64,000 bases of DNA from the NCBI GenBank assembly GCA_019671135.1, contig JAHRHY010000001.1, positions 620,001-684,000 on the forward strand. The letters run 5' to 3'. The translations under genes were made by a program, and so were the position numbers. The stretch is from Linnemannia hyalina. Its lineage: Eukaryota; Mortierellomycota; Mortierellomycetes; Mortierellales; Mortierellaceae. This document shows positions 23,278-33,163 of the stretch, one piece after another; position 1 is the stretch's first letter; every line of letters starts with the position of its first letter. Below the pieces are notes generated by a model that was not told the origin of the DNA, did not search any database, and saw nothing but the letters and a program-made list of their open reading frames with translations.

Positions 23278-23411
23278 TGAAATTCTCACGACATTACATG
23301 CGCAAAGCCACCCTTGACTTTTTTCGCGCGCTAATTTATCGTGGACGGGTTGGGTTCTCTGAATTTCTTGAACTATAGAAACAGGAGCCGTTACATTACC
23401 GAAAGCAAGCA

Positions 23412-24289
23412 ATGGCATCAACAGCAGGAGAAACCCCATCGTCTAACAAGCCCCCAGGCTTCATGTCAGGCTATATGTCTGATCTCTCTCAGTCGCAGGA
23501 TCTCAATTCCTTCCTGCAAAAGAATCAACCCTCTTACGATCCCAACACCAACAGCACCACCACCGCAACTAGCGCAGCAACGCCACCAGCAGCATCTATT
23601 GCCGATACAAAGACCAACGATACCCACACACCCTCACCCTCCTCCTCAACACCCAAATCACCAACGTCACCATCCACAGAACCCTCACCACAACCATCCT
23701 CAGAAACAACAGGAGGCCGTAGACCCTATGAGACCAAAACACCCGTCGGATCGCACCCCCTTCCAACTGCCCACTCGGTCTTCCAGAAGAAGGCGATCCA
23801 TACCGCGGCATTGGACAATTGTGCAGATATTAATATGGAGTTGACAGATTGTTTGATGGGTCGGTCCGGGTCCTGGTGGGACCGCGCCTCGATGTGTATG
23901 AAGGCCAAAGAGCAGTTTGCGCTCTGCTGTCGGTTGAATAAGGTAAACCGTGTTTGGGGAGGGTTGTTGTGCATGGGCTGGGAAATAAGTGAACAACGAA
24001 GGGCAGTCAGTTCGCGAACAGCGAGTGATATGTATCCCGTTCGGAAAAGATATGATAGGAGGGAGAGAGCAGAAGGATTCACTTCAATTGGAGCGTATAT
24101 TAACATCGCCCCTTTCTATATTTTTTTTCACTTGTTGTACTTTGTCTCCCATAGGAAGCACTGCAGGAAAAGGGATATGCGAAGGAAGGGAACACGGCCG
24201 CACAGGATTTGGCGATTCTCGACTATGCAGATGAGATGACGCAAAAGGCGATGAAGGAAGACACTACTAGTACCCAGGAAAAGAAGTAG
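23412..24289 (+). CDS. Twin CX9C (CHCH) protein, probably mitochondrial intermembrane space
   Basis: Two exons, 23412-23942 and 24155-24289, predict 221 residues. The C-terminal half holds a coiled-coil-helix-coiled-coil-helix domain: C137-x9-C147 and C162-x9-C172, separated by GRSGSWWDRASM and followed by RLNKEALQEKGYAKEG. Such proteins are imported by Mia40, which forms the two disulfides, and many serve cytochrome c oxidase assembly. The first 110 residues are a Ser/Thr/Pro-rich, apparently disordered extension, unusually long for this class. The intron falls inside the domain, three residues after the last cysteine pair. I cannot assign a specific orthologue. Confidence 0.85.
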
Positions 24290-24327
24290 CGAGAGGATGA
24301 CCCAGAGAGGGCTGCAACAAGAATGTT

Positions 24328-24333
24328 AATAAA
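24328..24333 (+). terminator. Poly(A) signal AATAAA of CX9C gene
   Basis: AATAAA about 40 bases after the stop codon. Confidence 0.55.
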
Positions 24334-24973
24334 AGGGGCAAAGGGAGAGAAGGAGAAGGGAGATGTGGCACAATCCTTCACCCCTCCTCCTCCCTCTTTG
24401 CATCATTTTTCGTCCATTTTGTGAACCTCATACGTTTCATTTGCATCTGTGGACAAATAGATTGAAGTCTCCATGCACATGAACGCACGAAGGAAGGAGG
24501 AAATGAAGCTCCTTAAATGTGCATTGGTGCAAGTCCTTTGAGTTCCCTGTCTGAATTTGCGGGAGATTCCTCCTCGCACACCATTTTCGATTTCTACATG
24601 TAGCACTATCATAGACGAACCTTCAAGTGTTCACAGCAGGAATGGAGGAAGGTGAAGATGGTTCATGGTAGGACAACAGGAAGGACACCAACAACAATGT
24701 TCCTTCGTTTGAGGCGGTGCAACTGAGTTATATTTTCCCCCTCCGGCTAAAATGCGCGAAGGAAGCGACAACAAACAATACAAGCCCATATTTTGCAAGA
24801 AGGAAAGTTGAGTCCAGATGTTGTCGTTGCTGAGTTGATGGATGACGACCTTCATTTTAAGCGAGTGCTATCATTAGTGCAAAGATGCCCTGGAGAGAGA
24901 GCGGGCGAGACATCGTCGCACAGCCCAGACCATTTAAGCGTTCGGACGAGGGAAAAAACCGCATTTGTTACGA

Positions 24974-24980
24974 TATAAAA
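24974..24980 (+). promoter_or_regulatory. TATA-like box of Kelch gene
   Basis: TATAAAA followed about 30 bases later by the start of a long C/T-rich leader. The ATG lies at 25310, implying a 5' UTR near 300 bases. Confidence 0.45.
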
Positions 24981-25309
24981 GTCTTCACGCCCCACCCTTG
25001 CTAGACTTCTTCTTTCGCCCTCTTTTCACTTTTCCTTCTTCTTCCTTTCCTCACCTCCTTCTTCTCTCCCTCCTCACCCCCTCCATTTCTGTTCTGATTC
25101 ACTCGAATCTCCACCCACCCACCTCCTTCTTCCATTCACTCATTCCACTTGCACCTTACTTACCACCTTAAAGCAAAGAAAAAAATCAAACTCGTCCACA
25201 GCAAATAGACGCACGGTCAATTGCATTCAATTTTTCCGTTCGCACGCGCATCCCTCTCTCAACAACAACAACGAAAAAGCAGAGCACGCTGCACAACAAA
25301 CATAAAAGC

Positions 25310-27665
25310 ATGACGATCCTATTTTCGGTCGCGTTGTCGATGTTGGCGGCCTTGGCCTGCGCCCAGCCTCAAAACGTCCCTCCGCGCACAACTCGTGCCA
25401 TTACACTCATTGGAGAAAACCTCTATCTCTACGGTGGTAAGTGCCTCTTCTTCTTGTTATCGTGTCTTCTGCTGTGCTTGAATAGAGGGGCGGGTTGCCA
25501 ACTTTTTTTTTCTTTCTCGTTTGGTTTCTTACCCTAACAAAACAATACATCCGAAAAACCCTGTCCGCCCACCCCTTATCGCGATGTAGGTTCGAGCAGT
25601 GGAGGCGATTGTTATTCCGACATGTTCAGCCTGAACCTGAACCCTGCAGAAGGCTTTGTCGCGCCCGAAGCAAAATGGAATAGTATAACCACCTCAGGAG
25701 ATACTCCTGTCCTCGGCGCTGATTCATGGGCTGTTGGTGCGGCGGACGGAGCAGGCTTGCTGGTCTATGGGCAAAGCCTTTGTCCTCAAAACCTCGACAA
25801 ATCCGCTAACCCGCCACACACATATACTAGCTCCTCCGGATCTGCCCTTTTCCAGAATACGGATGGGAATTGGGGTCTGGTCCGTACGGGGTCTAATATC
25901 TTTGGTAATCGGTCCGTTGTGAATGATCAGCCTGTTCCCGTCCAGGTCGTCGATACCCAGGGCCAAGTCGTATACACGTTCGAGTATGACTTTTTTAACC
26001 CACAGCTTGGGATGCAACTGTGGAGTTTCCCGACGAGTAACCTTGTGACTAACATCGCAGAGTTTGCCAAGAACACGACGATGCTCACATCCTTGCCCCC
26101 AACTCCGGTCCCACTGCCTCCAACAAACGGGACCAATACCACTGTACCCGCCCCTCCAGCGCCTGTCAAGGCGACTCTTGCACCATGGATCGATGTGGGA
26201 TCCGCAGTCTTTGTCAGCGGCACAATTGTGGTGGTTGGTGGTGGAAAGGATGCTGGCGAGCGTTTGAAGGGCGACAATTATGATGCTGCTTCTGGATACC
26301 TCAAGATGGACCGGTGCTGGGTGTACACCATTGCCACAAATGAGTGGGCCATCCGTAACTTGGTAAGGGATTGGTTTTTATTTTCGTTTTATAATGTTTC
26401 GAGCGGGGACGAAAAAATATGTGAATTGAAGTGTCTAGACTTGTGTCGAAGAGTACATGAACATACAACTAATGGATCTTCGTTTATGTATGTATTCATG
26501 ATGACGATGATGATACATAGACAGGAGATGGAGGATCCTTCCCACTCCCCCGGAGATTGCACGCTCTGGCTGTTGGTAAGTAATCAATTTGTTCCCACAC
26601 CCTACCCCACCCCTTCCGGGTCTCAAACAGAAGAGTATCAGCACTCTTCTACTGCTCGCTACGCAATGCTGATATTGTATTTCTTTTTCACCATTTTCTA
26701 TCTGGGGAATCATAGTTGGATCCAAGATTTACATGCATGGAGGCAACACCACCCAAACAATCCCAACAGACGCGTACGCAAGCGACATGTGGATCCTCGA
26801 TACCCAAGCCTGGACCTGGACCATGGCGCCCAGTTCTTCCCAAGGACGTGCCCAACACACGCTTGTCTTCACCAACAACAACCTGCTCGCCGTCTCTGGA
26901 TTCCAGTTCTTGACATCCCCTACCAAGGGTGCCCAGAATTCGTTCCTCGGTATCTATGATCTCGCCACATCGACCTGGGGTTTTCAATTTGGAACTGTTC
27001 ACGAGACCTACTTCCAGAAGCATGGTGCTGCGATCATTGGTGGGTCGATCGCTGGGTTCTTGGTTTTGGTGGTTATTGCTGCAGTTACAAAGCGTCTATT
27101 GGGCAGGCGGAGGGTGCCTCGTAAATCTGCGGGGACTATGATTGGTGGCGCTGCCGGTGGACCTGGGCGGAGTCGGTCCTTCAAGCCTTTCCTCGCTTCT
27201 TCCTTTAAAAACAATGATGCCACGGCAGGAGGAGCAGCCTCGCAGCTGTCTGGCATTACATTGAACAACAACAGTCATCAGTACCAACAACAACAGCAGA
27301 AACACCAGCGTCCTTACGAGACCGAGATTGATCTGTCGAGCATGCCTCGCGCCAGTGAATCGACTGTCTACCCGACCTACAACCCATACGACTCCACTAA
27401 GCAGCAGCAACAGGTCCCCCTGATGAGCGCCAATGCCCTGGAGCAACAATGTCATATCATGGACCCCTATTCCGATGAGGATGTCGAAGAAAAGGACGCG
27501 CCGACCAATCTCCAGATGCCTGCACATGAACAGGTCGGATCCCCTGTGCCCGACCAAGTTTACCAAGGTCAAACGGCGGCTATTCCGGGGCAGACTGTTG
27601 ATGTATCGGGCGCACATGTGCGGTCTGAGCGGGCTATCCATGAGGATTCCGCAGGTTATCTCTAA
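25310..27665 (+). CDS. Kelch-type membrane protein with signal peptide
   Basis: Four exons, 25310-25436, 25590-26362, 26521-26575 and 26716-27665, predict 634 residues. The signal peptide is MTILFSVALSMLAALACAQ. The ectodomain has Kelch-like units: LIGENLYLYGG, VFVSGTIVVVGGGKD with YTIATNEW, KIYMHGGN with DMWILDTQAWTW, and FTNNNLLAVSGFQ with YDLATSTWGFQF. A Pro/Thr-rich insert (PTPVPLPPTNGTNTT) interrupts it. One membrane helix is at about 423-443, followed by KRLLGRRRVPRK and a cytoplasmic Gln/Ser-rich tail of about 190 residues. The topology is type I. Function unknown; surface sensing or adhesion is a guess from the layout. The short third exon (55 bases) completes a Kelch strand, which supports the splicing. 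Confidence 0.87.
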
Positions 27666-27807
27666 AACTACCATAGTATTTCTTCATATCTCTTTTTTTT
27701 TCTTCATATCCATCCAATGTACTTCTTTTTTCATTTCTATTTTTCCCGTCATTCGCATGCTCTCTATTGTTTTAGTTTGGGTTGTTGATATACGGTGTTG
27801 TTTAATG

Positions 27808-27813
27808 AATAAA
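27808..27813 (+). terminator. Poly(A) signal AATAAA of Kelch gene
   Basis: AATAAA about 140 bases after the stop, just short of the convergent TIM21 stop at 27917. Confidence 0.5.
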
Positions 27814-27916
27814 TGCGCGCATTGATTTGTGGCGTTTCCAGCGCCATCTGTCAACATTGCCCACTCAGTAGTGTTCAAAACTATATTGCAAAAGCTGGCT
27901 GCGTCCTGTTTGTTGT

Positions 27917-29380
27917 CTACTTGTCCTCGATCTGAGGGTGTCCTGCAAACTTGTTGTACTCAACAAAGATACGCTCTGCTGGGCGGAAGCCACCTGCAAG
28001 TTTCAAGAAAGAAAGAAAGAAATGAAGAGATAATATATGATCAGCAAAGGGTTGAAAGAGTACAACAGAAAATCAGGGAGATGATGTACAGCAAAGCGGA
28101 GATGACAGCTTTTTGTAAACATCTAGAGGGGGATGCAAACATAAGAAAAGGAGGGGCTTTGAGGCATTTTTTTGTTTTCTTGTTTACCTGGAATATCGAC
28201 AAAAAGGTACTTGTACTCCCACTTGTTGCGCTGGTCCTTGACCATCTCCAGATGAGCTATTCCCTCGTTATCGGGACCCTCGACATAGAAGCGCATCAAC
28301 AGATGTTCTTTGCCCTCAGCATCCAGAACCACCTGCGAACTATTTTTGTTACATGGTCATTGAGAACAACATTCATGGGTGTCAGTAAACAAAGACTTTA
28401 AAAAAACCTTGGCGCCCAAAGAGTTGGTAATCCTATAAATCGAGAGACAATAGCAAAAAAAAAAAGGCGAGGAAGGGTTGGGGGGGGGGGGGGAACGTAC
28501 TGGATGCGACGATTCCTGCGGCGTTTAGAGTTGGAGGGTTCACCGTGACCCATCATGGGGGATCCAATGATATCCTTGAGCTTTTCGTTGTTGCGGACTC
28601 TTTCCAATGCGTCGCCAAAGACGTGGGTGTCGCTGTTGGATCCGAAGAGTTCAGAAACGATCGCGTATCCAATGATGCCTATTCAATTGGAAAGATGATT
28701 GAAGTGAGTGGAAAAATGAGGTGGATAAATAATTAATTGGAGAGGCATCGCAGTTGGGTTCGTTTTGAGCGCGATTGTGGCGTTGATGGGGTTGTTGATG
28801 CTGTTGTTCGTTCGTTCGTTCGTTCGTTCGTTCGTTCGTTCGTTCGATCTAGACGAGAAAAAAAACGACAGAGAAAAAGGAGATGGAAGATGAAACGTAC
28901 TGACGAGCACGACTCCTGCGCCGATGACTGTGTAGTTGGTTGTAGTCTTTGTCGCCGTCGCAACTATTATTTAACAAACAATAAAAATAAGTTAATTATC
29001 TCTCCTCTCTACCTTCCTCTTCCTGTGGTTCAATGGGGACTCCTATAACCAGCACACACGATACACGCGACAACTATTGTCCGAGCATATTATTCTTTGT
29101 TTTGCTATGTATAGTTACCCTTCTCGGAGGTAGAAAGATCCTTCCATTGCTTCTTTTCGGTATGCTGGGCAAGTGCACCGCCAGAGGCAAAGGGTTTCTT
29201 GGAGTGGTCTGTTGCCAACCCACGACGGGCTGACAGTGACGAAGGCTTAGTATGCTGTTGTGTCCTGAGAGCGTTGGCGATCCTTGACTGCGGGAGCGAG
29301 CATTTAGAGGATGAGGTCAGGCATGCGCGTGTGGTGGCGTTCCATGAGGATCGAAGGCCGGTTTGGAGGAGCGTCGTCAT
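27917..29380 (-). CDS. TIM21: Mitochondrial import subunit TIM21
   Basis: Six exons: 29380-29119, 28963-28901, 28678-28501, 28432-28408, 28332-28188, 27993-27917, predicting 249 residues (yeast Tim21 is 239). The N-terminus is basic and hydroxylated, as a mitochondrial presequence should be. A single membrane helix follows (NYTVIGAGVVLVSIIGYAIV), then the intermembrane-space domain with FGDALERVRNNEKLKDIIG, FYVEGPDNEGIAHLEMV and YKYLFVDIPG. Tim21 links the TIM23 translocase to TOM and to respiratory-chain supercomplexes. Exon 4 is only 25 bases, and its donor reads GTTTTTTT, unlike the others; a C14 tract sits six bases inside the preceding intron. The stop is within 110 bases of the Kelch gene's poly(A) signal, and the two genes converge. 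Confidence 0.92.
28480..28493. repeat. G14 homopolymer inside a TIM21 intron
   Basis: Fourteen G on the plus strand, read as C14 starting a few bases after the 5' splice site of TIM21 intron 3. Confidence 0.9.
28807..28850. repeat. (TTCG)11 tetranucleotide microsatellite
   Basis: Eleven perfect TTCG units within TIM21 intron 2, well away from the splice sites. Confidence 0.95.
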
Positions 29381-30582
29381 TGTTGATTCCTGTGGTGAAT
29401 TAAAGGAAGGAAAAGAGGGGTGGGATGGCGAATGTTGAAATCCTCTTCCGAGAAACACGCTCAACCAGGAACAACTCTGCCGTGTGAGAAACCAAATACT
29501 ACGTCACAAAATAGCAGTACCAACGAGCATACAACATCATCCTAGGACGACAAGCGACCCCTAGGAGAATGACATACCTAGCCAAAAAGCAAAATAGCAC
29601 AAAGTGGTGTTTTTCCCTTTCACCGATGACAATTATCAGCCAAATGACAAGCAAATGATGCTAATAATGATATTGACAAAACGGCCGAGAAAAACTTGTA
29701 TCGCAGAAAAAATGACACATGCATACCAAACTTGCCAGGAAAGCTGAATACGATGGAAACTGGAAAGAGCGGCGGAGATCTTTCTTTCCAAAGAAAAGTT
29801 TGAACCTCCTACACATTCATCTCTTCGGCGTGTCAAGTGCATCGATGAGGGGTTAAGGGAGTGTATGAGAGGAGGTGCAACAGTGAGGGACGGAGATGCG
29901 TGATGGCGCCAATTGTTCATCGATCTGTTGTTTGAAGGTTTTTGACGGCTGGTCAACGGTTCGTCGCTTCTCTTCCCCGCCATTTTTTTTGTGCTTGGTT
30001 TTTGCTCTCGTGCATCATCTTGGCCATGGTTAATAACATTCGGCCATGCCGATTGGCAATAGCCAAATAGCAATAGCTAATGGTAATAACAATAGTTAAA
30101 GCGATAGCAGTACGATACGCAATGATACCTGTTTTTCAATTTGCAATGGTGGTAGCAATAACAACGGTGATAGCAATACCTATAACAAGGCCATTGAGAT
30201 GGTGGCCAATGGTTCCAATCAACTTCGGGAAAAAGGGAAAAAGAGACAAATGGAAAACAGCCCAACGGGTTTGACTGAAATAGCGGGATGGGGTTGTCCT
30301 CCACCTTCCGGAACAAGTTAATGCAACTAGAACAAGAAAAAGTGTTTCCGTTCAGTCTGCGCCCAAACTGAATAAAAAGGACGGGAAGAAGGGTTCACCC
30401 ATCTCTTCTTTTTTTCTTTTCTTTCATCTCCATTCCTCACACTCACACTACTCTTTCGCTTCTCATTCCTCGCCCCACTCTCTTCACACATACTCTTCTA
30501 CTCTCACTCTCCCCACTCTCCCACTCTCTTCACCACTCTCCACTCTTTCTACACCTTTCATAAAACACGTAACAACTACAGA
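29381..30582. other. Intergenic between TIM21 and RHEB, divergent
   Basis: About 1.2 kb between two divergent start codons. From roughly 30050 to 30190 runs a degenerate AT-rich repeat built of ATAGCAAT/GGTAATAAC-like words. From about 30400 to 30560 the plus strand is a C/T-rich leader with CACTCT repeats, leading into the RHEB ATG. No coding frame is supported. Confidence 0.55.
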
Positions 30583-32224
30583 ATGAGCTCATCTTTGACA
30601 AGCAGTACTTCGGATGCCCCAAAGATACGCCGTGTTGCCCTCATGGGTTCGCGCGCTGTCGGTAAACTTACACCACCCTTGAATCATCATCATATCAATA
30701 AAACACCCGCCCATCTTGACAAGAGAGAGGGGGAGGAGGAGAAGAAGAACAACAACGAAAGCGATTCCTCTTTGTTTTTTTGCACGAATAGATTGAGCTA
30801 TCTTACCATGACCATGATTGAGAGTGCGTCTTTTGCTCCCTTCGGATGGCTCTCCCAAGGCTTATCTCCGTCTCTCTCTTTCCTCCCTCTCTCGCTCACT
30901 TTGTACAACTGACATCCATTTGTTTGATCCGCGATCGTAATCGCGAAAAAATGCTGAGCGATTGTTCGCAAGCTGGCCTGTCCATCGGAGCATGGAGAGA
31001 AGGAAGACGGGCTGGGTAGTAGGCGACAAGATAACATACGCCCCCACCCGCTTCCTCGGTTCTTCTTTCCTTCACTCGGATGAACTTGAGCTTGCGCGTG
31101 CTGTCTTGGAGATACAATCGCCTACTGATCGATGCTCACGAACGCTCGCCCATAAGCTGTTCTTCTGTGGGTTGGGCGACTCCTTGTACTTTCACGTGGA
31201 CTACTCCTCGACTGAGGAAGGAGACCGATAAACAGCACTGACCACATTCGTCCTACCCAACTTTTTTGTTTGAAACGCTCACTTGTCCTCTCCTCCCTCG
31301 CCTCTCTTTCTCTTGTTCTTCTATCACAACAAACAACTCCCATCGCCTACATTGACAAATACCCAACATTGTACTCAATCGACTTGTCTTTCTTTGGTTC
31401 TCCTGGCCATATAGGCAAGTCATCAATGGTCGTCCAATACGTTCACAATGTCTTCAATGACTCTTATTTCCCTACCATCGAGGAGACATTCACAAAGCAA
31501 TTGACTTTCCACGGACAAGTGTATGAGGTCGAAATCATTGACACCGCTGGACAGGTACACGTTTATCTTTAGCCCTTTTTAAAAAAAAAGAACAGTGGGA
31601 AAAAGGGAAAAGCCTAGTTCTATTTTCTCCTTCTCTTTCATCTCCTCATATGGTAACGATAACTTCAACTCATTCCTCGCTTTTATTTCCTTATCGCATC
31701 ATATATTTCTATTCGACAACAACCAATTACAAAAAAATAGGACGAGTTCTCGATATTCAATGGACGACATGCACTGGATGTGCACGGCTACGTACTAGTG
31801 TACTCTGTGACGAGCAAGCAGAGCTTCGACATGGTGACCATCATCCGGGACAAGATCCTCAACTTCACAGGAACCGACTGGGCACCCATTGTCCTTGTTG
31901 GAAACAAGACCGATCTTCAGGGACAGCGACAGGTCTCAAGGGATGAGGGCGATGAATTAGCTAGCAGGTGGAAGTGTCTCTCTTGCGAGACCTCTGCCAA
32001 GACAAATATGAACATCGGTAATATGCCTTCAATGAGGAAAAGGGCGAAAGAGAGGGGATGAACGTCTTGTTTTTTATTTTTACATTTTGTCCGAGCAGAC
32101 ACTAACCCCCACCGTGCGAATATTTCCATTTTTAGGACGGACGTTCGAACTAATGCTGGCCGAGATGGAGAAATCGACGGATTCAGTGCCCGAGGACAAG
32201 AAGGGCGAGTGCCTGATCCTCTGA
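30583..32224 (+). CDS. RHB1: RHEB-type small GTPase
   Basis: Four exons: 30583-30661, 31415-31554, 31741-32017, 32136-32224, predicting 194 residues. The P-loop GSRAVGKSS has Arg24 at the position of Ras Gly12, a hallmark of RHEB that raises basal GTP loading. The effector region YFPTIEETFTK, switch II DTAGQDEFSIF, NKTD and ETSAK complete the G domain. The C-terminus is CLIL, a prenylation CaaX box ending in Leu. RHEB activates TORC1 and is itself held off by the TSC complex. Intron 1 is 753 bases, far longer than most in the window, and splits the P-loop Gly codon. Exon 3 codes SIFNGRHALDVHGYVLVYSV. RHEB is preferred over Ras because of Arg24 and the PTIEETFTK effector loop. Confidence 0.95.
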
Positions 32225-33163
32225 GAACATCGCCTGCATGATTCAGTTCAGGGATAGAACCCTTGCTTGGTTTTCTTTGTTAGATTGGCGCGCTTTGCAT
32301 ACAAACCTCATTAAAGCATGTCACCCTCTTTGTGCCCCTTTCGTGCAGTATCAGTATGCAGTGGATCAGTGAGACGACGCGTTCTGTGTAGACGCGAATT
32401 GGTGATGGCCTAGACCGCCAGCACTATAATTTTTTGACCTTTGAGCGTCCCAGACCTAGGACCTAGGGATGTCTTTCTAGTCGCCTTCGCCTTCCCTCGC
32501 ACACTTGTCCGGCATGTTCGACCAGCATCGCAAGCACAAACATAAGTGCAGAGGCATAGTATACCCTGTTTGTGCAACCACAAGAAGAAATCATGTGGCA
32601 TGAAAAAGCTCCATGGCCAATGGTGTGGCAAAACAAGATGTCTCTTTGGCTTATACCCCATCTCTTTTTTTCTTTATTCCATCTGTTTGAATCTCATCCC
32701 ATTCCATCAGCTACTTCCTTCACTCCATCGTCCTGACATCTCACAACCATCTCCTAAACTCTCGTCATCCAGGAATTCATAACTCTTCTTTCTTCACCTC
32801 CTTTCTTTGCTTCGTTTCTCTCTCTTTCTCCCTCTCTCCCTTCTATTGGCTTCGGTCACAGCGTGTTGAGTGAAAGCAGCAGTGTCGCCACTCCAGTCAG
32901 CCGAGTAAGTGAAAGAATGATAAAGTGAAGGTGTCGAGCGCCGCTAAACTTGTTACCAACGACTAAAGCTAATATTTACTGGATACCTTTTGTCGTAGAC
33001 GCCTTTTATTCTGTACAGCTCACCAGCGCCCAGCCAACCTTCAGCAAGCTTAAAGGTATGTCTCCCGTTTAGTACGTTTCTACTCTACCAACAAATACTC
33101 TGCGAGAGACGAGTTAATGAGTATTCACACTCCCACTATTTCCTCTGTAGAACCTTCAACGCC
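32225..33163. other. Intergenic and 5' UTR of the NLR-like gene
   Basis: Nothing coding is supported from 32225 to about 32880. Two likely UTR introns precede the NLR-like ATG: 32905-32998 (GTAAGT...TAG) and 33056-33150 (GTATGT...TAG), both near 95 bases, with a short non-coding exon between them. Confidence 0.5.

Larger units (their letters stand above)
24290..25309. other. Intergenic, promoter region of Kelch gene
   Basis: A poly(A) signal of the upstream gene at 24328, GA-rich sequence, then a TATA-like element at 24974 followed from about 25010 to 25170 by a C/T-rich tract. No coding frame is supported. Confidence 0.6.

Noticed and set aside
22759..23439. 226-codon minus-strand frame
   Set aside because: Antisense shadow of the SPFH gene, whose spliced protein is clearly conserved.
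27917..29464. TIM21 start at 29464
   Set aside because: The codon there is TTG; the first ATG in frame, at 29380, begins a good mitochondrial presequence.
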